From positions 1-36,992 of the forward strand of contig NZ_JAEHJZ010000028.1 in NCBI RefSeq assembly GCF_016469035.1: DNA of 36,992 nucleotides. The letters run 5' to 3'. The stretch is from Gelidibacter salicanalis (GTDB taxonomy: Bacteria > Bacteroidota > Bacteroidia > Flavobacteriales > Flavobacteriaceae). Positions 1 to 8,644 of the stretch are shown in pieces. The notes beneath the pieces were generated by a model that saw nothing but the letters and a program-made list of their open reading frames with translations, was not told the origin of the DNA and searched no databases. Made by a program: the position numbers and the translations under genes. Each line of letters begins with the position of its first letter. Within the stretch, counting starts at the first letter, position 1.

Positions 1-10
1 CTTTTTATTT

Positions 11-112
11 CGACGCAGAGCGTCGGGGAATAAAACCAAAGGATCCCGCTAAAAAGCGGGATTAGTTCAACTAACAATTTTTAATTCATTGCTTCGCAAC
101 TTTTAAAAATTG
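11..112. other. Intergenic hairpin cluster upstream of cysS
   Basis: The first 177 bases hold no gene but three inverted repeats. CGACGC/GCGTCG lies at 11-16 and 20-25. ATCCCGCT/AGCGGGAT lies at 43-50 and 55-62 with an AAAA loop. A composite hairpin lies at 75-112, with outer arms CAATTTTTAA/TTAAAAATTG and inner arms TTGC/GCAA. None is followed by a clear T-run on the + strand. They may be terminators of a gene left of the window or remnants of dispersed palindromes. I see no TAnnTTTG promoter element before cysS. Confidence 0.5.
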
Positions 113-177
113 AGTTTCACTAATTTAACCGCTCAACATTAAACATTGACATTTTAAATAAAAAACAAATCGCTACA

Positions 178-1659
178 ATGCATCTTTACGACAAACAGCA
201 CATAAAAATCTATAACTCCTTATCAGGAGAAAAAGAACTATTTACACCTATTAGTGAGGGTTACGTTGGCATGTATGTCTGCGGACCAACAGTCTATAGC
301 AATGTGCATTTAGGAAATGTGCGCACATTTTTATCTTTTGATGTCATTTTTAGATATCTCAAACATTTAGGATATAAAGTGCGGTTTGTAAGAAACATAA
401 CAGATGCAGGACATCTTGAAAATGATGCTGACGAAGGTGAAGACCGTATTGCAAAAAAAGCGCGTTTAGAGGAAATTGAACCCATGGAAGTTGTTCAGCG
501 CTATACGGTGGACTTTCACAACATCCTAAATAAATTCAATTTTTTACCGCCCAGTATTGAGCCTACAGCCACAGGACATATTATAGAACAGATTGAAATA
601 ATCAAAAACATTCTAAATAAAGGATTGGCTTATGAGGTGAATGGTTCTGTATATTTTGATGTTTTAAAATATAATGAAACCAAGCCTTACGGAATTTTGA
701 GCAAGCGTAATGTTGAAGATTTGATGCATAATTCTCGTGAGCTTGATGGTCAATCAGACAAAAAAAACCCACAGGATTTTGCACTTTGGAAGAAAGCTGA
801 ACCACGGCATATTATGCGCTGGCCTTCACCTTGGAGTGACGGTTTTCCTGGTTGGCATTTGGAATGTACAGCCATGAGCACCAAATATCTGGGTGAACAA
901 TTTGACATCCATGGTGGTGGCATGGATTTAAAATTCCCACATCATGAGTGCGAAATCGCACAGGCGGAAGCTAGTAATGGTAAACCACCCGTAAACTATT
1001 GGATGCACGCCAATATGCTGATCATGAACGGTAAAAAAATGGCAAAATCTACGGGAAATTTCATTTTACCTACTGAGATTTTTTCTGGAGACAATCCACA
1101 CATTACCAAATCATTTTCGCCAAGTGTAGCTCGTTTTTTTATGCTCCAAGCGCATTACAGAAGTATTTTAGATTTCACCAACAACGGTCTTCTAGCCAGT
1201 GAGAAAGGATTTTTCAGATTGATGGACGCTATTACTGCTCTAGAGGATTTAAAGCCCGCTACTACCTCAACGTTTGACATCAAAGCTTGGCAACAGAAAT
1301 GTTATGACGCCATGAATGACGACTTTAATTCGCCAATACTCATCGCTAATTTATTTGAGGCCGTAAAATATATCAATCAAATAAAAGAAGGAACGGCTAC
1401 CATTACACAAGATGATTTGGACCTCCTAAAATCCACAGTGCATACGTTCACTTTTGACATTTTAGGGCTGGTTAATGTGAATGAGTCTGAAAATGGAGCA
1501 GAAAAACTTTCTGGCGCCGTCGAATTATTGATTCAATTGAGACAGCAAGCAAGAGCCAATAAAGACTTTGCCATGTCTGATAAAATTCGTGATGAATTGG
1601 CTGCAGCAGGCATTCAGTTAAATGACGGTAAAGAAGGCACCACATTTATGACCAACTAA
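178..1659 (+). CDS. cysS: Cysteinyl-tRNA synthetase
   Basis: A class Ia aminoacyl-tRNA synthetase that charges tRNA-Cys with cysteine in the cytosol; essential. The 493-residue length is normal for the family. Visible signatures are the N-terminal [15 protein letters not shown] block (HIGH motif as HLGN, with a zinc-ligand Cys in VCGPT), further zinc-site residues in HLECTAM and HHECE, and the KMSKS loop as KKMAKSTGN. The C-terminal part from about residue 350 is the DALR-type anticodon-binding region. The ATG at 178 starts the usual conserved N-terminus and has no in-frame competitor upstream. yidD follows after 87 bases on the same strand, a neighbour order I recall from other flavobacteria. 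Confidence 0.97.
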   Translation: MHLYDKQHIKIYNSLSGEKELFTPISEGYVGMYVCGPTVYSNVHLGNVRTFLSFDVIFRYLKHLGYKVRFVRNITDAGHLENDADEGEDRIAKKARLEEIEPMEVVQRYTVDFHNILNKFNFLPPSIEPTATGHIIEQIEIIKNILNKGLAYEVNGSVYFDVLKYNETKPYGILSKRNVEDLMHNSRELDGQSDKKNPQDFALWKKAEPRHIMRWPSPWSDGFPGWHLECTAMSTKYLGEQFDIHGGGMDLKFPHHECEIAQAEASNGKPPVNYWMHANMLIMNGKKMAKSTGNFILPTEIFSGDNPHITKSFSPSVARFFMLQAHYRSILDFTNNGLLASEKGFFRLMDAITALEDLKPATTSTFDIKAWQQKCYDAMNDDFNSPILIANLFEAVKYINQIKEGTATITQDDLDLLKSTVHTFTFDILGLVNVNESENGAEKLSGAVELLIQLRQQARANKDFAMSDKIRDELAAAGIQLNDGKEGTTFMTN

Positions 1660-1746
1660 AACGTGGCGATAATATAAGTAGGATACATAACTCAGTTTAG
1701 AGTTTTAACTTTTCTGCAGATCACAGGAAAATTCAATATAAAAACA

Positions 1747-1983
1747 TTGAAGAAGATTTTAACATACCCGTTTTTATTGCTGATTAAGGTCTATCAAACT
1801 TTTATCTCACCCTTAACCCCATCAAGTTGTAGGTATCAGCCAACCTGTTCGCAATATTCGAAAGTGGCTTTAGAAAAACACGGACTTTTTAAAGGCGGCT
1901 GGTTGGCTACGAAGCGTATTTTTAGTTGCAATCCTTGGGGCGGAAGTGGTTATGATCCTGTACCAGAAAAGCACAAACATTAA
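1747..1983 (+). CDS. yidD: Membrane protein insertion efficiency factor YidD
   Basis: A small (78 aa) inner-membrane-associated protein of the YidD/UPF0161 family, known to assist insertion of membrane proteins with YidC. The family core is fully visible: a hydrophobic amphipathic N-terminus, the cysteine-rich [11 protein letters not shown] motif, GGW, and the C-terminal [17 protein letters not shown] block. The start is TTG at 1747 (MKKILTYPF), which gives the standard family N-terminus; no ATG is available in frame upstream. The gene lies between cysS and lgt, so it sits with other envelope-biogenesis functions. The unusual start codon may limit translation. Confidence 0.93.
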   Translation: MKKILTYPFLLLIKVYQTFISPLTPSSCRYQPTCSQYSKVALEKHGLFKGGWLATKRIFSCNPWGGSGYDPVPEKHKH

Positions 1984-2161
1984 GTTTCGAATTATTTCGT
2001 AGCTGTTATAATCTCTACCTATCAATATAAGCTTTGAAGTTAGATTCTTCATCGCATCAAAAACACTACCCTCTTTACTAAAGCTTTTGTAAATTTTAAG
2101 AGCATTCATGCTTATTACTTTTCAAAATATTATATTTACCCTTCTAATTAAATTATACAGC

Positions 2162-2992
2162 ATGCACGCACTTAAAATTGTCTGGGACCCGACCAAAGGC
2201 ATCGATATTCTTGGTTTTACATTGCACTTTTATAGTATGATGTGGATTGTAGCTTTTATATTAGGTTTCTTTATAATGAAACGTATTTACAAGCAGGAAA
2301 ACCAATCTGAAGAATCTTTAGACTCTTTATTTATATATTCCGTTATCGGGATTATGTTAGGTGCACGATTGGGGCATGTTATCTTCTACCAACGCGAATT
2401 GTTTAGTGAAGATTTTTTCAGCATATTTTTGCCTGTCAAGTTTAAAGGTGGTTTCGAATTTACCGGCTTTCAAGGTTTAGCGAGTCATGGCGCCGCAATT
2501 GGGATGATCATCTCCATGTACCTCTATAACAAAAAAGTATTGCACAAATCAGTTCTCTGGATCTTAGACCGCGTAGTGGTTCCTGTAGCTGCAGGTGCTG
2601 TTTTTGTCAGGTTGGGTAACTTTATCAATTCTGAAATTGTTGGTAAACCAACAGGCACAGATTTTGGGGTAGTTTTTGCCCAAAATGGAGAAGCCTTCCC
2701 GAGACATCCAGCACAACTTTATGAAGCCTTCTGCTATATTTTTGTATTTATAGCGCTATGGTACTTCTACTGGAAAACGAAAAAAAGCGAGCAACAGGGC
2801 TTCCTATTCGGACTGTTTCTAGTGCTACTTTGGGCCATTAGATTTTTTGTGGAATTCGTTAAAGAACCACAAAGTGAACATGAATATATTGCGACCTCGG
2901 CACTCAACACCGGTCAGATGTTAAGTATCCCTTTTATACTGATTGGTTTGTATTTTATGTTTATATATAAATCCAAAAAACCGCTCGCCTAA
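2162..2992 (+). CDS. lgt: Prolipoprotein diacylglyceryl transferase
   Basis: An integral membrane enzyme that transfers diacylglycerol from phosphatidylglycerol to the lipobox cysteine of prolipoproteins, the first step of lipoprotein maturation. The polytopic sequence carries the Lgt signature around RLGNFINSEIVGKPT and the downstream RHPAQLYEAF motif. I chose ATG 2162 (MHALKIVWDP) because it gives the usual flavobacterial N-terminus and a 276-residue protein. An in-frame ATG at 2108 would add 18 residues rich in I, L and F that I do not recognise in the family. The stop codon overlaps the next start (TAATG at 2990-2994), which suggests translational coupling. Several proteins in this window are predicted Lgt substrates. 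Confidence 0.94.
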   Translation: MHALKIVWDPTKGIDILGFTLHFYSMMWIVAFILGFFIMKRIYKQENQSEESLDSLFIYSVIGIMLGARLGHVIFYQRELFSEDFFSIFLPVKFKGGFEFTGFQGLASHGAAIGMIISMYLYNKKVLHKSVLWILDRVVVPVAAGAVFVRLGNFINSEIVGKPTGTDFGVVFAQNGEAFPRHPAQLYEAFCYIFVFIALWYFYWKTKKSEQQGFLFGLFLVLLWAIRFFVEFVKEPQSEHEYIATSALNTGQMLSIPFILIGLYFMFIYKSKKPLA

Positions 2993-3489
2993 TGACATTA
3001 CGTGCATTTAAAACGGTAGCAATGCTTACTTTAGGTGCTTGCTGCGTTCAGTTTCAGAGTTGTAAAGAAGAGCAAAAAACGATTGAACCAGTCGTTATAG
3101 AATTCAAAAAAGAAGGCGAACTAGTGCTTAAAAAAGCTAACGATAGCATTGTTAAACACTTAGATATTGAAATTGCGGATGATGATTACCAAACCCAAAC
3201 AGGTTTGATGTATCGCGATCAAATGGATCAAAACCACGGAATGCTCTTTGTGTTCCCTGAAGCAGATTACCACTCTTTCTATATGAAGAATACCAAAATT
3301 GCTTTAGACATTATCTATATCGATGCTGATAAGAACATCGTAAGTTTTCAAAAAAATGCACAACCTTTCAGTGAAGCTTCCTTACCGTCTAACGTTCCTG
3401 CCAAATATGTTCTCGAAATCAATGCTGGCCTAGCAGATGAATGGCAATTGGAGATTGGCGATAAAATAGAGTACCAAAGGGTGAATTGA
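2992..3489 (+). CDS. DUF192 family lipoprotein
   Basis: A 165-residue exported protein with a DUF192 domain over roughly residues 50-163; the block GLMYRDQMDQNHGMLFVF followed by FYMKNTKIALDIIYID is the family hallmark. The biochemical role of DUF192 is not firmly known. The N-terminus is a short signal peptide with two possible lipidation cysteines: C17 in LGAC (the better lipobox) and C24 in FQSCKEE. It overlaps lgt by one base, so it is almost certainly co-transcribed with the enzyme that would lipidate it. The bidirectional terminator at 3789-3815 is the first clear transcription stop downstream. Confidence 0.88.
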   Translation: MTLRAFKTVAMLTLGACCVQFQSCKEEQKTIEPVVIEFKKEGELVLKKANDSIVKHLDIEIADDDYQTQTGLMYRDQMDQNHGMLFVFPEADYHSFYMKNTKIALDIIYIDADKNIVSFQKNAQPFSEASLPSNVPAKYVLEINAGLADEWQLEIGDKIEYQRVN

Positions 3490-3836
3490 AGTTGAAGGTG
3501 AAGTTAAAAATAAGAGTCATTCCTTTAATGTATAATGTAGAGCGTAAATAACTTTTCCAAAACAAGGATACTTTCCCTTAGAGGCTTGTGTTAGAATGCG
3601 TGACCTTCTTTACATATGCTTAGGCTCTATTCCACAGAAACATTCACTTCTTTTTATAACCAGACTTGCCAATAAAGCTCAAGGTCATTGCATGAATGTG
3701 GCCATCTCAAATTGTCCGTTATAGCAGTATAGTTTCATAGAAAATTACCCAAATGACCTACATATCTGATTCAGTATAATCGCACAAAAAAAAGCCACTC
3801 TAAAAGTGGCTTTTTCTATAACTAACATACTACATG
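3490..3836. other. Intergenic region between convergent genes
   Basis: This 347-base gap between the DUF192 gene and secDF, which face each other, contains the terminator at 3789-3815 and nothing else I can support. No open frame with a plausible start and no promoter-like element was recognised. Confidence 0.6.
3789..3815. terminator. Bidirectional intrinsic terminator
   Basis: A perfect 11-bp inverted repeat, AAAAAGCCACT / AGTGGCTTTTT, with a 5-base loop (CTAAA). Its ends supply a U-run on either strand. It lies 21 bases past the secDF stop codon and can end both secDF (leftward) and the lgt/DUF192 transcript (rightward). Confidence 0.85.
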
Positions 3837-6821
3837 TTATATTTTTGAATGTTCATCAATGCTTTCTCCTTTATCTTTTAAAGTGTCATACATTAATGGG
3901 GTTGCTACAAAGATTGAAGAATAGGTACCTACTACGATACCAACAATAATTGCGAACAACAATCCTCTTAATGAATCAGCACCCAACAAGAACATTGCCA
4001 ACAATACAACCAAAGTTGTTAAAGACGTATTCAAGGTTCTACTGATGGTACTGTTGATTGCAAAGTTGATATTCTTACCACCTTTAAAACCGCCACGTTC
4101 TAAAATGGTTTCTCTAATTCTATCAAAGATAATCACCGTATCATTCAAAGAGTAACCAATTACCGTTAAGATGGCTGCAATGAATGCTTGGTCAATCTCC
4201 ATGGAGAACGGCATAAAGGAATAGGTAAATGAGAAGATGCCCAATACAATAATCACATCATGGAATACCGCCGCAACTGCACCCAATGAGAACTGCCATC
4301 TCTTGAAACGTAATAAAATATACAGGAAAACTACTACTAACGATCCTAAAACAGCCCATAAAGACTCTCTTTTAATATCATCTGCAATGGTTGGACTCAC
4401 TTTACTTGAGAACATCTTACCAATTTTCTTCTCGTCAGAACCTACTTTAAATTCGTCGTAAGTAATTCCTTTTGGAAGGTATGGTCTTAAGGTTTCAAAA
4501 AGTTCTGCTTGTACACGTTCATCAGCTTCAGCAGTATTTTCATCTACCAAATATTTTGTAGAAATTTTTAGTTGATGGGAGCTACCAATTGTTTTCACCT
4601 CCGCACTACCAAAGGCTTCTAAAACATCTGCTTTAACTTCTTCTGGATTTACGTCTTGTGCAAAACGTACTTGATAGGTTCTTCCTCCAACAAAATCAAT
4701 ACCCTGATCTAATCCATTAGTAAATAAAGAGAACAAACTTAAGATAATAGCTACCGTAGAAATGATATACGCTACTTTTCTTTTGTTGATGAAATCAATC
4801 TTCATATTTTGGAAAAGCCCTTTAGTAGCCGACGTTGTAAACGTCAAACCTTTTCCTTTAGCAACGTACCAGTCTACCAGCAATCTTGTGATGAATATTG
4901 CGGTAAATAATGAGGTCACAATACCAATGATTAAGGTTGTTGCGAATCCTTTAATAGGACCTGTACCAAACACAAATAAGATGATTGCCGTTAATAAGGT
5001 GGTAATGTTCGCATCTAAGATTGAAGACAAGGCATTACTAAATCCATCTTTAATAGCTTCTGCTTGACCTTTTCCTTTGGCCAACTCTTCCTTAATACGT
5101 TCAAAAATAAGCACGTTCGCATCTACTGACATACCAATGGTCAATACGATACCCGCTAAACCAGGAAGCGTTAATACAGCTCCCAATCCGGAAAGCACCC
5201 CAAAGATCAATAAGATGTTCAACAATAAGGCAATATCAGCAAATAAGCCTCCTTTACCATAATACATGATCATCCAAACCAATACTAATGACAATGCAAT
5301 CAAGAATGAGGTAGTACCACTTTCAATAGCTTCTTGACCTAAAGAGGCACCAACTTCATCTGCCTGAACAATGGCTGCTTTTGCAGGAAGTTTACCAGCT
5401 CTTAGCACGTTGGCCAAGTCAATAGCTTCATTCAATGTAAAAGATCCAGAAATCTCTGAATTTCCACCTGAAATTGCACCTGTCGTAACTCCAGGAGCAG
5501 AATATACAATATCATCAAGTAAAATAGCAATTTGACTTTGTTGCGCATAGGCTCTTCCAGTCATTTCTTCCCAAATCTTCGCCCCTTTACTGTTCATTTG
5601 CATGCTTACAGAAGGTTGATTTCTTTGGGTATATTGTTGACTCGCGTCGGTAATAACCGCTCCACTTAATTCAGGTGTGTTTTCTCTATTGCCTTTTACT
5701 GCATATAAATCAACAAACTCACTGTTTTTAGCTTGAATGCCCCACGCAAATTTTACGTAGCGTTGTTCTGCCGGTAATAGAGAACGCACTTCTGGCATGT
5801 TTAAGTAAGACATGATTTTGTCTTTGTCATTCGCTTCAAATGTTGCCACAACCGGGCCACCAGAACCGTACCCTCTTAATAAATCTAAGATTGGGTTTTC
5901 TCCAACTTCCGTAGAGTCTGTTGACGTGACACCTGTTAATTCTGCAATTTTACTATCAGCATCGTCAATTGTATCTGTTACAATTTCAGAAGCAGCTACT
6001 TCGCTTTGAGCATTTTTATTAACTAATGGCTTTAAAGTTTCGTTGGCCTGTGCCAAGAACGGAAGAAATTCTTCACCTTTATACACATCCCAAAACTCTA
6101 ATTGCGCTGTACTTTGTAATAAGTTTTTAATACGCTCGATATCTTTAGCTCCTGGAAGCTCTACAAGAATACGTCCCGTATTGCCCAATCGTTGAATGTT
6201 TGGAGATGTTACCCCAAATTTGTCTATACGCTTACGCAGTACTTCAAATGCAGAAATGATAGACTCATCAACTTTTTGCTCAATGATTGGCTGAACGTCC
6301 TGATCAGACATATCAAAAGTGATCTCTTCACTCAACGTTCTGTTGGCAAAAATATCAGGAGAAGCCAATTTTTGATTGCCTTTTATTTTATCAAAAGCGA
6401 TAAAAAAGTCCTCAACATATGAGTTTTGACTATTTTTCTGAAGTTCAGAAGCGTCATCTAAAGCCTTGTTGAAGACAGGATCTTTACTGTTGTTGGAAAG
6501 GCCCTTTAAAATATCTTTTACAGAAATTTCAAGAATAACGTTAATACCACCTTTAAGGTCAAGACCCAAATTCATGGCTTTATCCTTTACCTCATTGTAG
6601 GTAAAACTAGCAATTCCAATATCAAACACTTTCTGATTTGACAAGGAGTCTAAATATCTCGTTTCATCTTCAGCCCTTTTTGTTGGGTCGTCAGATTTGA
6701 GCGCTGCGATTTGTTCAGCACGATCTTCAATTTGGTTAGCTTTGAATGTAAATGATAATTGGTAAATACTCACCAACCCAAATAACACAGCAAACAGCTT
6801 TACTAATCCTTTGTTTTGCAT
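3837..6821 (-). CDS. secDF: Fused protein translocase SecDF
   Basis: An RND-superfamily membrane protein that uses the proton-motive force to pull translocated proteins out of SecYEG. The 994 residues contain SecD first (TM1 about residues 5-25, LDLKGGINV at 87-95, large periplasmic P1 region to about 500, then five TM segments with SVDANVLIFERIKEE) and SecF second (from about residue 680, with GLDQGIDFVGGR and SLNDTVIIFDRIRE). The single-chain SecDF arrangement is usual in Bacteroidota. The P1 region is long, with an acidic low-complexity insert around residues 262-305. A good promoter lies at 6858-6887, so it probably has its own transcript, although the related small gene at 7023-7670 lies upstream on the same strand. 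Confidence 0.97.
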   Translation of the reverse strand: MQNKGLVKLFAVLFGLVSIYQLSFTFKANQIEDRAEQIAALKSDDPTKRAEDETRYLDSLSNQKVFDIGIASFTYNEVKDKAMNLGLDLKGGINVILEISVKDILKGLSNNSKDPVFNKALDDASELQKNSQNSYVEDFFIAFDKIKGNQKLASPDIFANRTLSEEITFDMSDQDVQPIIEQKVDESIISAFEVLRKRIDKFGVTSPNIQRLGNTGRILVELPGAKDIERIKNLLQSTAQLEFWDVYKGEEFLPFLAQANETLKPLVNKNAQSEVAASEIVTDTIDDADSKIAELTGVTSTDSTEVGENPILDLLRGYGSGGPVVATFEANDKDKIMSYLNMPEVRSLLPAEQRYVKFAWGIQAKNSEFVDLYAVKGNRENTPELSGAVITDASQQYTQRNQPSVSMQMNSKGAKIWEEMTGRAYAQQSQIAILLDDIVYSAPGVTTGAISGGNSEISGSFTLNEAIDLANVLRAGKLPAKAAIVQADEVGASLGQEAIESGTTSFLIALSLVLVWMIMYYGKGGLFADIALLLNILLIFGVLSGLGAVLTLPGLAGIVLTIGMSVDANVLIFERIKEELAKGKGQAEAIKDGFSNALSSILDANITTLLTAIILFVFGTGPIKGFATTLIIGIVTSLFTAIFITRLLVDWYVAKGKGLTFTTSATKGLFQNMKIDFINKRKVAYIISTVAIILSLFSLFTNGLDQGIDFVGGRTYQVRFAQDVNPEEVKADVLEAFGSAEVKTIGSSHQLKISTKYLVDENTAEADERVQAELFETLRPYLPKGITYDEFKVGSDEKKIGKMFSSKVSPTIADDIKRESLWAVLGSLVVVFLYILLRFKRWQFSLGAVAAVFHDVIIVLGIFSFTYSFMPFSMEIDQAFIAAILTVIGYSLNDTVIIFDRIRETILERGGFKGGKNINFAINSTISRTLNTSLTTLVVLLAMFLLGADSLRGLLFAIIVGIVVGTYSSIFVATPLMYDTLKDKGESIDEHSKI

Positions 6822-6857
6822 TACTTTATTTTTTTTAAGTCAAATTTTTTGAACGCG

Positions 6858-6887
6858 CAAATATAGAATTTACGGCCGATTTGACAA
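6858..6887 (-). promoter_or_regulatory. Promoter of secDF (Bacteroidota type)
   Basis: Read leftward, TTG (6887-6885), a 19-base spacer and TATATTTG (6865-6858) match the Bacteroidota -33/-7 consensus (TTG, TAnnTTTG). Transcription would begin near 6851, leaving a leader of about 30 bases before the ATG at 6821. Confidence 0.65.
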
Positions 6888-6986
6888 TTGTTTTTTATGA
6901 ATATGTACGATTTGTGCAGTGTTTACAAAGCCCTACTAAACGCTGACTTTTTGTATGATGGAAACACTGTTGAAGAAACTATAGAA

Positions 6987-7018
6987 TAGAAGTAGAATAT
7001 CGTACGAGATAACTTCTA
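6987..7018 (-). terminator. Hairpin after the SecD-like gene
   Basis: TAGAAGT (6987-6993) pairs with ACTTCTA (7012-7018), and TATC (6998-7001) with GATA (7008-7011), leaving a 4-base bulge and a 6-base loop. It lies just past the stop codon of the leftward gene at 7023. The T-tract that follows on the minus strand is poor, so termination may be partial and read-through into secDF is possible. Confidence 0.4.
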
Positions 7019-7022
7019 GCCC

Positions 7023-7670
7023 TTACGACATGGGGCCTGCCCTGACTTCAGGGATTTTATGTAAGTTATTATCTTTCTTTATAGCGATGTAACATTGAAT
7101 GGCAGCCTTAATTCTTAGAATTGGTGCATTTTCATCGCTATAGCTATCCTCAGAAGGAATATAAAAATTAGGATTTAAAAATCGGTATTGTCCTGACTTA
7201 AGCTCAACAGCACTCTTACCTCCCAGATTAGATACAGCATGTTGACCATCCTGAATTTCATATACATCTAGATTATACGCTATGGATTGATTATTGGAAG
7301 GCAACTTTAGAGGTTGTTTGCTCTTTTCGTCTGAGACAAGACCTAAAGCCAGATCCTTTTGTTTAGAAAGAATTTCTTTAATATGCGCCACATTGGCGCT
7401 ACTGTAATAACTGATGACCATTTTACCATCTTCCTGGTCACTCACATGAATATTGGCCACACCAATGCGCTGCAATTGCTCTTCAACAATAGCAATAGTT
7501 TGCTGCACATCTATTGAAGAAATATCGGCATTGCTAAACTGCAATACAATTTCTTGATTTGCAACTGTTGCGTGCTGTTGTCCTACTATGCTCCCTAACA
7601 CAGCTAGAAAAATCACTGCTGCACTAAGGTACCATTTGGAATGTATCTGTATATTTTGAATAGGTTTCAA
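7023..7670 (-). CDS. Single-pass membrane protein with SecD P1-like domain
   Basis: I do not know a named family for this 215-residue protein. It has one N-terminal membrane segment (about residues 13-30, an uncleaved anchor or signal peptide) and then a soluble, presumably periplasmic, part. Residues 37-110 resemble the SecD P1 base region of the neighbouring SecDF: EIVLQFSNADI matches GINVILEISVKDI, and VEEQLQRIGVANIHV...DGKMVISYY...VAHIKEILSK matches the SecDF block at residues 190-235 (RKRIDKFGVTSPNI...RILVEL...IERIKNLLQS). Residues 120-215 are unrecognised. The gene lies 201 bases upstream of secDF on the same strand. A SecDF accessory or a degenerate SecD duplicate are both possible; the function is inference only. 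Confidence 0.75.
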   Translation of the reverse strand: MKPIQNIQIHSKWYLSAAVIFLAVLGSIVGQQHATVANQEIVLQFSNADISSIDVQQTIAIVEEQLQRIGVANIHVSDQEDGKMVISYYSSANVAHIKEILSKQKDLALGLVSDEKSKQPLKLPSNNQSIAYNLDVYEIQDGQHAVSNLGGKSAVELKSGQYRFLNPNFYIPSEDSYSDENAPILRIKAAIQCYIAIKKDNNLHKIPEVRAGPMS

Positions 7671-7733
7671 CAGTTATATTTTGTGTCCATTTGAAGATTT
7701 CATTGTGGAATTTTGCAGTGGACTTTCAAGCGG

Positions 7734-7741
7734 CAAATATA
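7734..7741 (-). promoter_or_regulatory. Possible -7 element for the SecD-like gene
   Basis: TATATTTG read leftward matches TAnnTTTG and lies 64 bases before the ATG at 7670. The -33 position falls inside the neighbouring terminator hairpin and has no TTG, so the promoter is uncertain. Confidence 0.35.
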
Positions 7742-7742
7742 T

Positions 7743-7769
7743 AAAAAAAAATCCCGATAGCTACCGGGA
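7743..7769 (-). terminator. Terminator of the DUF4412 gene
   Basis: Read leftward, TCCCGGTAGCTATCGGGA folds into a hairpin (one mismatch) followed by nine T residues. It is a one-base variant of the palindrome TCCCGATAGCTATCGGGA found in the two 244-bp repeats of this window, here serving as an intrinsic terminator 45 bases after the stop at 7814. Confidence 0.8.
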
Positions 7770-7813
7770 GTATTTCTACAATTTATAAGTTTTATTGTTT
7801 TATTTACAAAGGT

Positions 7814-8476
7814 TTACATTCCGATAAGGTTATCAGTTTTTGTATACCCTTCAGGTGGGGTCATATTGAATTTTTCATCCGCTACATTTTCTGCTTTCAC
7901 CTCGGTAACTTCAGTAACCAAATCCATTTTAAAGCCTTGCTGTTCTAAAGCCAAAGACATGTACATAGGAAACCCTTTAAAATCATCTCCAAACGCCGTT
8001 GTTTGTTGTGAAATGGCGTGTAATTTATCAGTTGCATAGATGGCTCCCTTAACATCAGCACCGTCTTTTTTCATGGTCACATTGTATTTTACACACTCGT
8101 AACCAAGAATCGTTTTAGTTTCGTTGGTTTTCTCAATGCTCACATTTTCAAGATCTGCTTCAGAAGGTGTCATATCAGTCTCCATAAATTTCTTGCCAAT
8201 CATAGCGTTGTCCATCAACATCAATGATTTTTTGGTAGCATTATCACCAATAAAAACGGTTGTCCCCGTCATTGGGTTACTTGTTTCAGAACGGGTTTTA
8301 TCATTCTTAAAATATGTGGTGGTCATCATATCACCCAACATGGCCAACTGCGCATTCATTTGCTCATTGTCGCTGGACATGGTTTGTTTTGAAATGACAA
8401 TTCCCTCATTAATTTGTTCCTGAGCAAACATCGTTAGACTGAAGCTTAAGGTTAATATAAATAGTAATTTTTTCAT
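7814..8476 (-). CDS. Exported DUF4412 family protein
   Basis: A 220-residue secreted protein. Residues 1-18 form a clear signal peptide (MKKLLFILTLSFSLTMFA) with cleavage expected near AQ. The mature part has the features of the DUF4412 group: an early MMTTTYFKNDKTRSE segment, a central GYECVKYNVTMK, and a C-terminal block ending NMTPPEGYTK. Such proteins are common in Bacteroidota and lack a settled function; they are predicted periplasmic or outer-membrane-facing beta-rich proteins. The gene stands alone, with its own terminator at 7743-7769 and a 168-base gap upstream to mdh. Confidence 0.8.
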   Translation of the reverse strand: MKKLLFILTLSFSLTMFAQEQINEGIVISKQTMSSDNEQMNAQLAMLGDMMTTTYFKNDKTRSETSNPMTGTTVFIGDNATKKSLMLMDNAMIGKKFMETDMTPSEADLENVSIEKTNETKTILGYECVKYNVTMKKDGADVKGAIYATDKLHAISQQTTAFGDDFKGFPMYMSLALEQQGFKMDLVTEVTEVKAENVADEKFNMTPPEGYTKTDNLIGM

Positions 8477-8556
8477 AGTTTATTTATTTTTGATTTGATG
8501 CGGCAATATATTAATTTCTTCAACATCTTTATGAGATGTGTTTTAAAACCTTAAAT

Positions 8557-8617
8557 GCCTAAGCAACTTTACTGATGGTTCTCGCAGAAACGAAATCCTT
8601 CAGCGCATCACTTAGGC
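8557..8617 (-). other. Nested inverted repeat downstream of mdh
   Basis: Read leftward, GCCTAAG (8617-8611), TGATG (8610-8606) and CGCTGAA (8605-8599) are contiguous and pair in order with TTCTGCG (8589-8583, one mismatch), CATCA (8577-8573) and CTTAGGC (8563-8557). Bulges of 5 and 9 bases occur on one side only and the loop is 9 bases. It lies 27 bases after the mdh stop. No strong T-run follows, so it is not a typical terminator. It could be an mRNA 3'-end structure or a decayed palindromic repeat. Confidence 0.45.
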
Positions 8618-8644
8618 ACTTATACCCTTAAGTATGTTGATTAC

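Noticed and set aside
2108-2161. Upstream ATG start for lgt adding 18 residues
   Set aside because: The extension is unlike known Lgt N-termini, while MHALKIVWDP at 2162 fits; I could not exclude it fully.
8557-8617. Possible tRNA because the outer stem is 7 bp
   Set aside because: It is only 61 bases, with no T-loop GTTCRA sequence, no anticodon arm and one-sided bulges.
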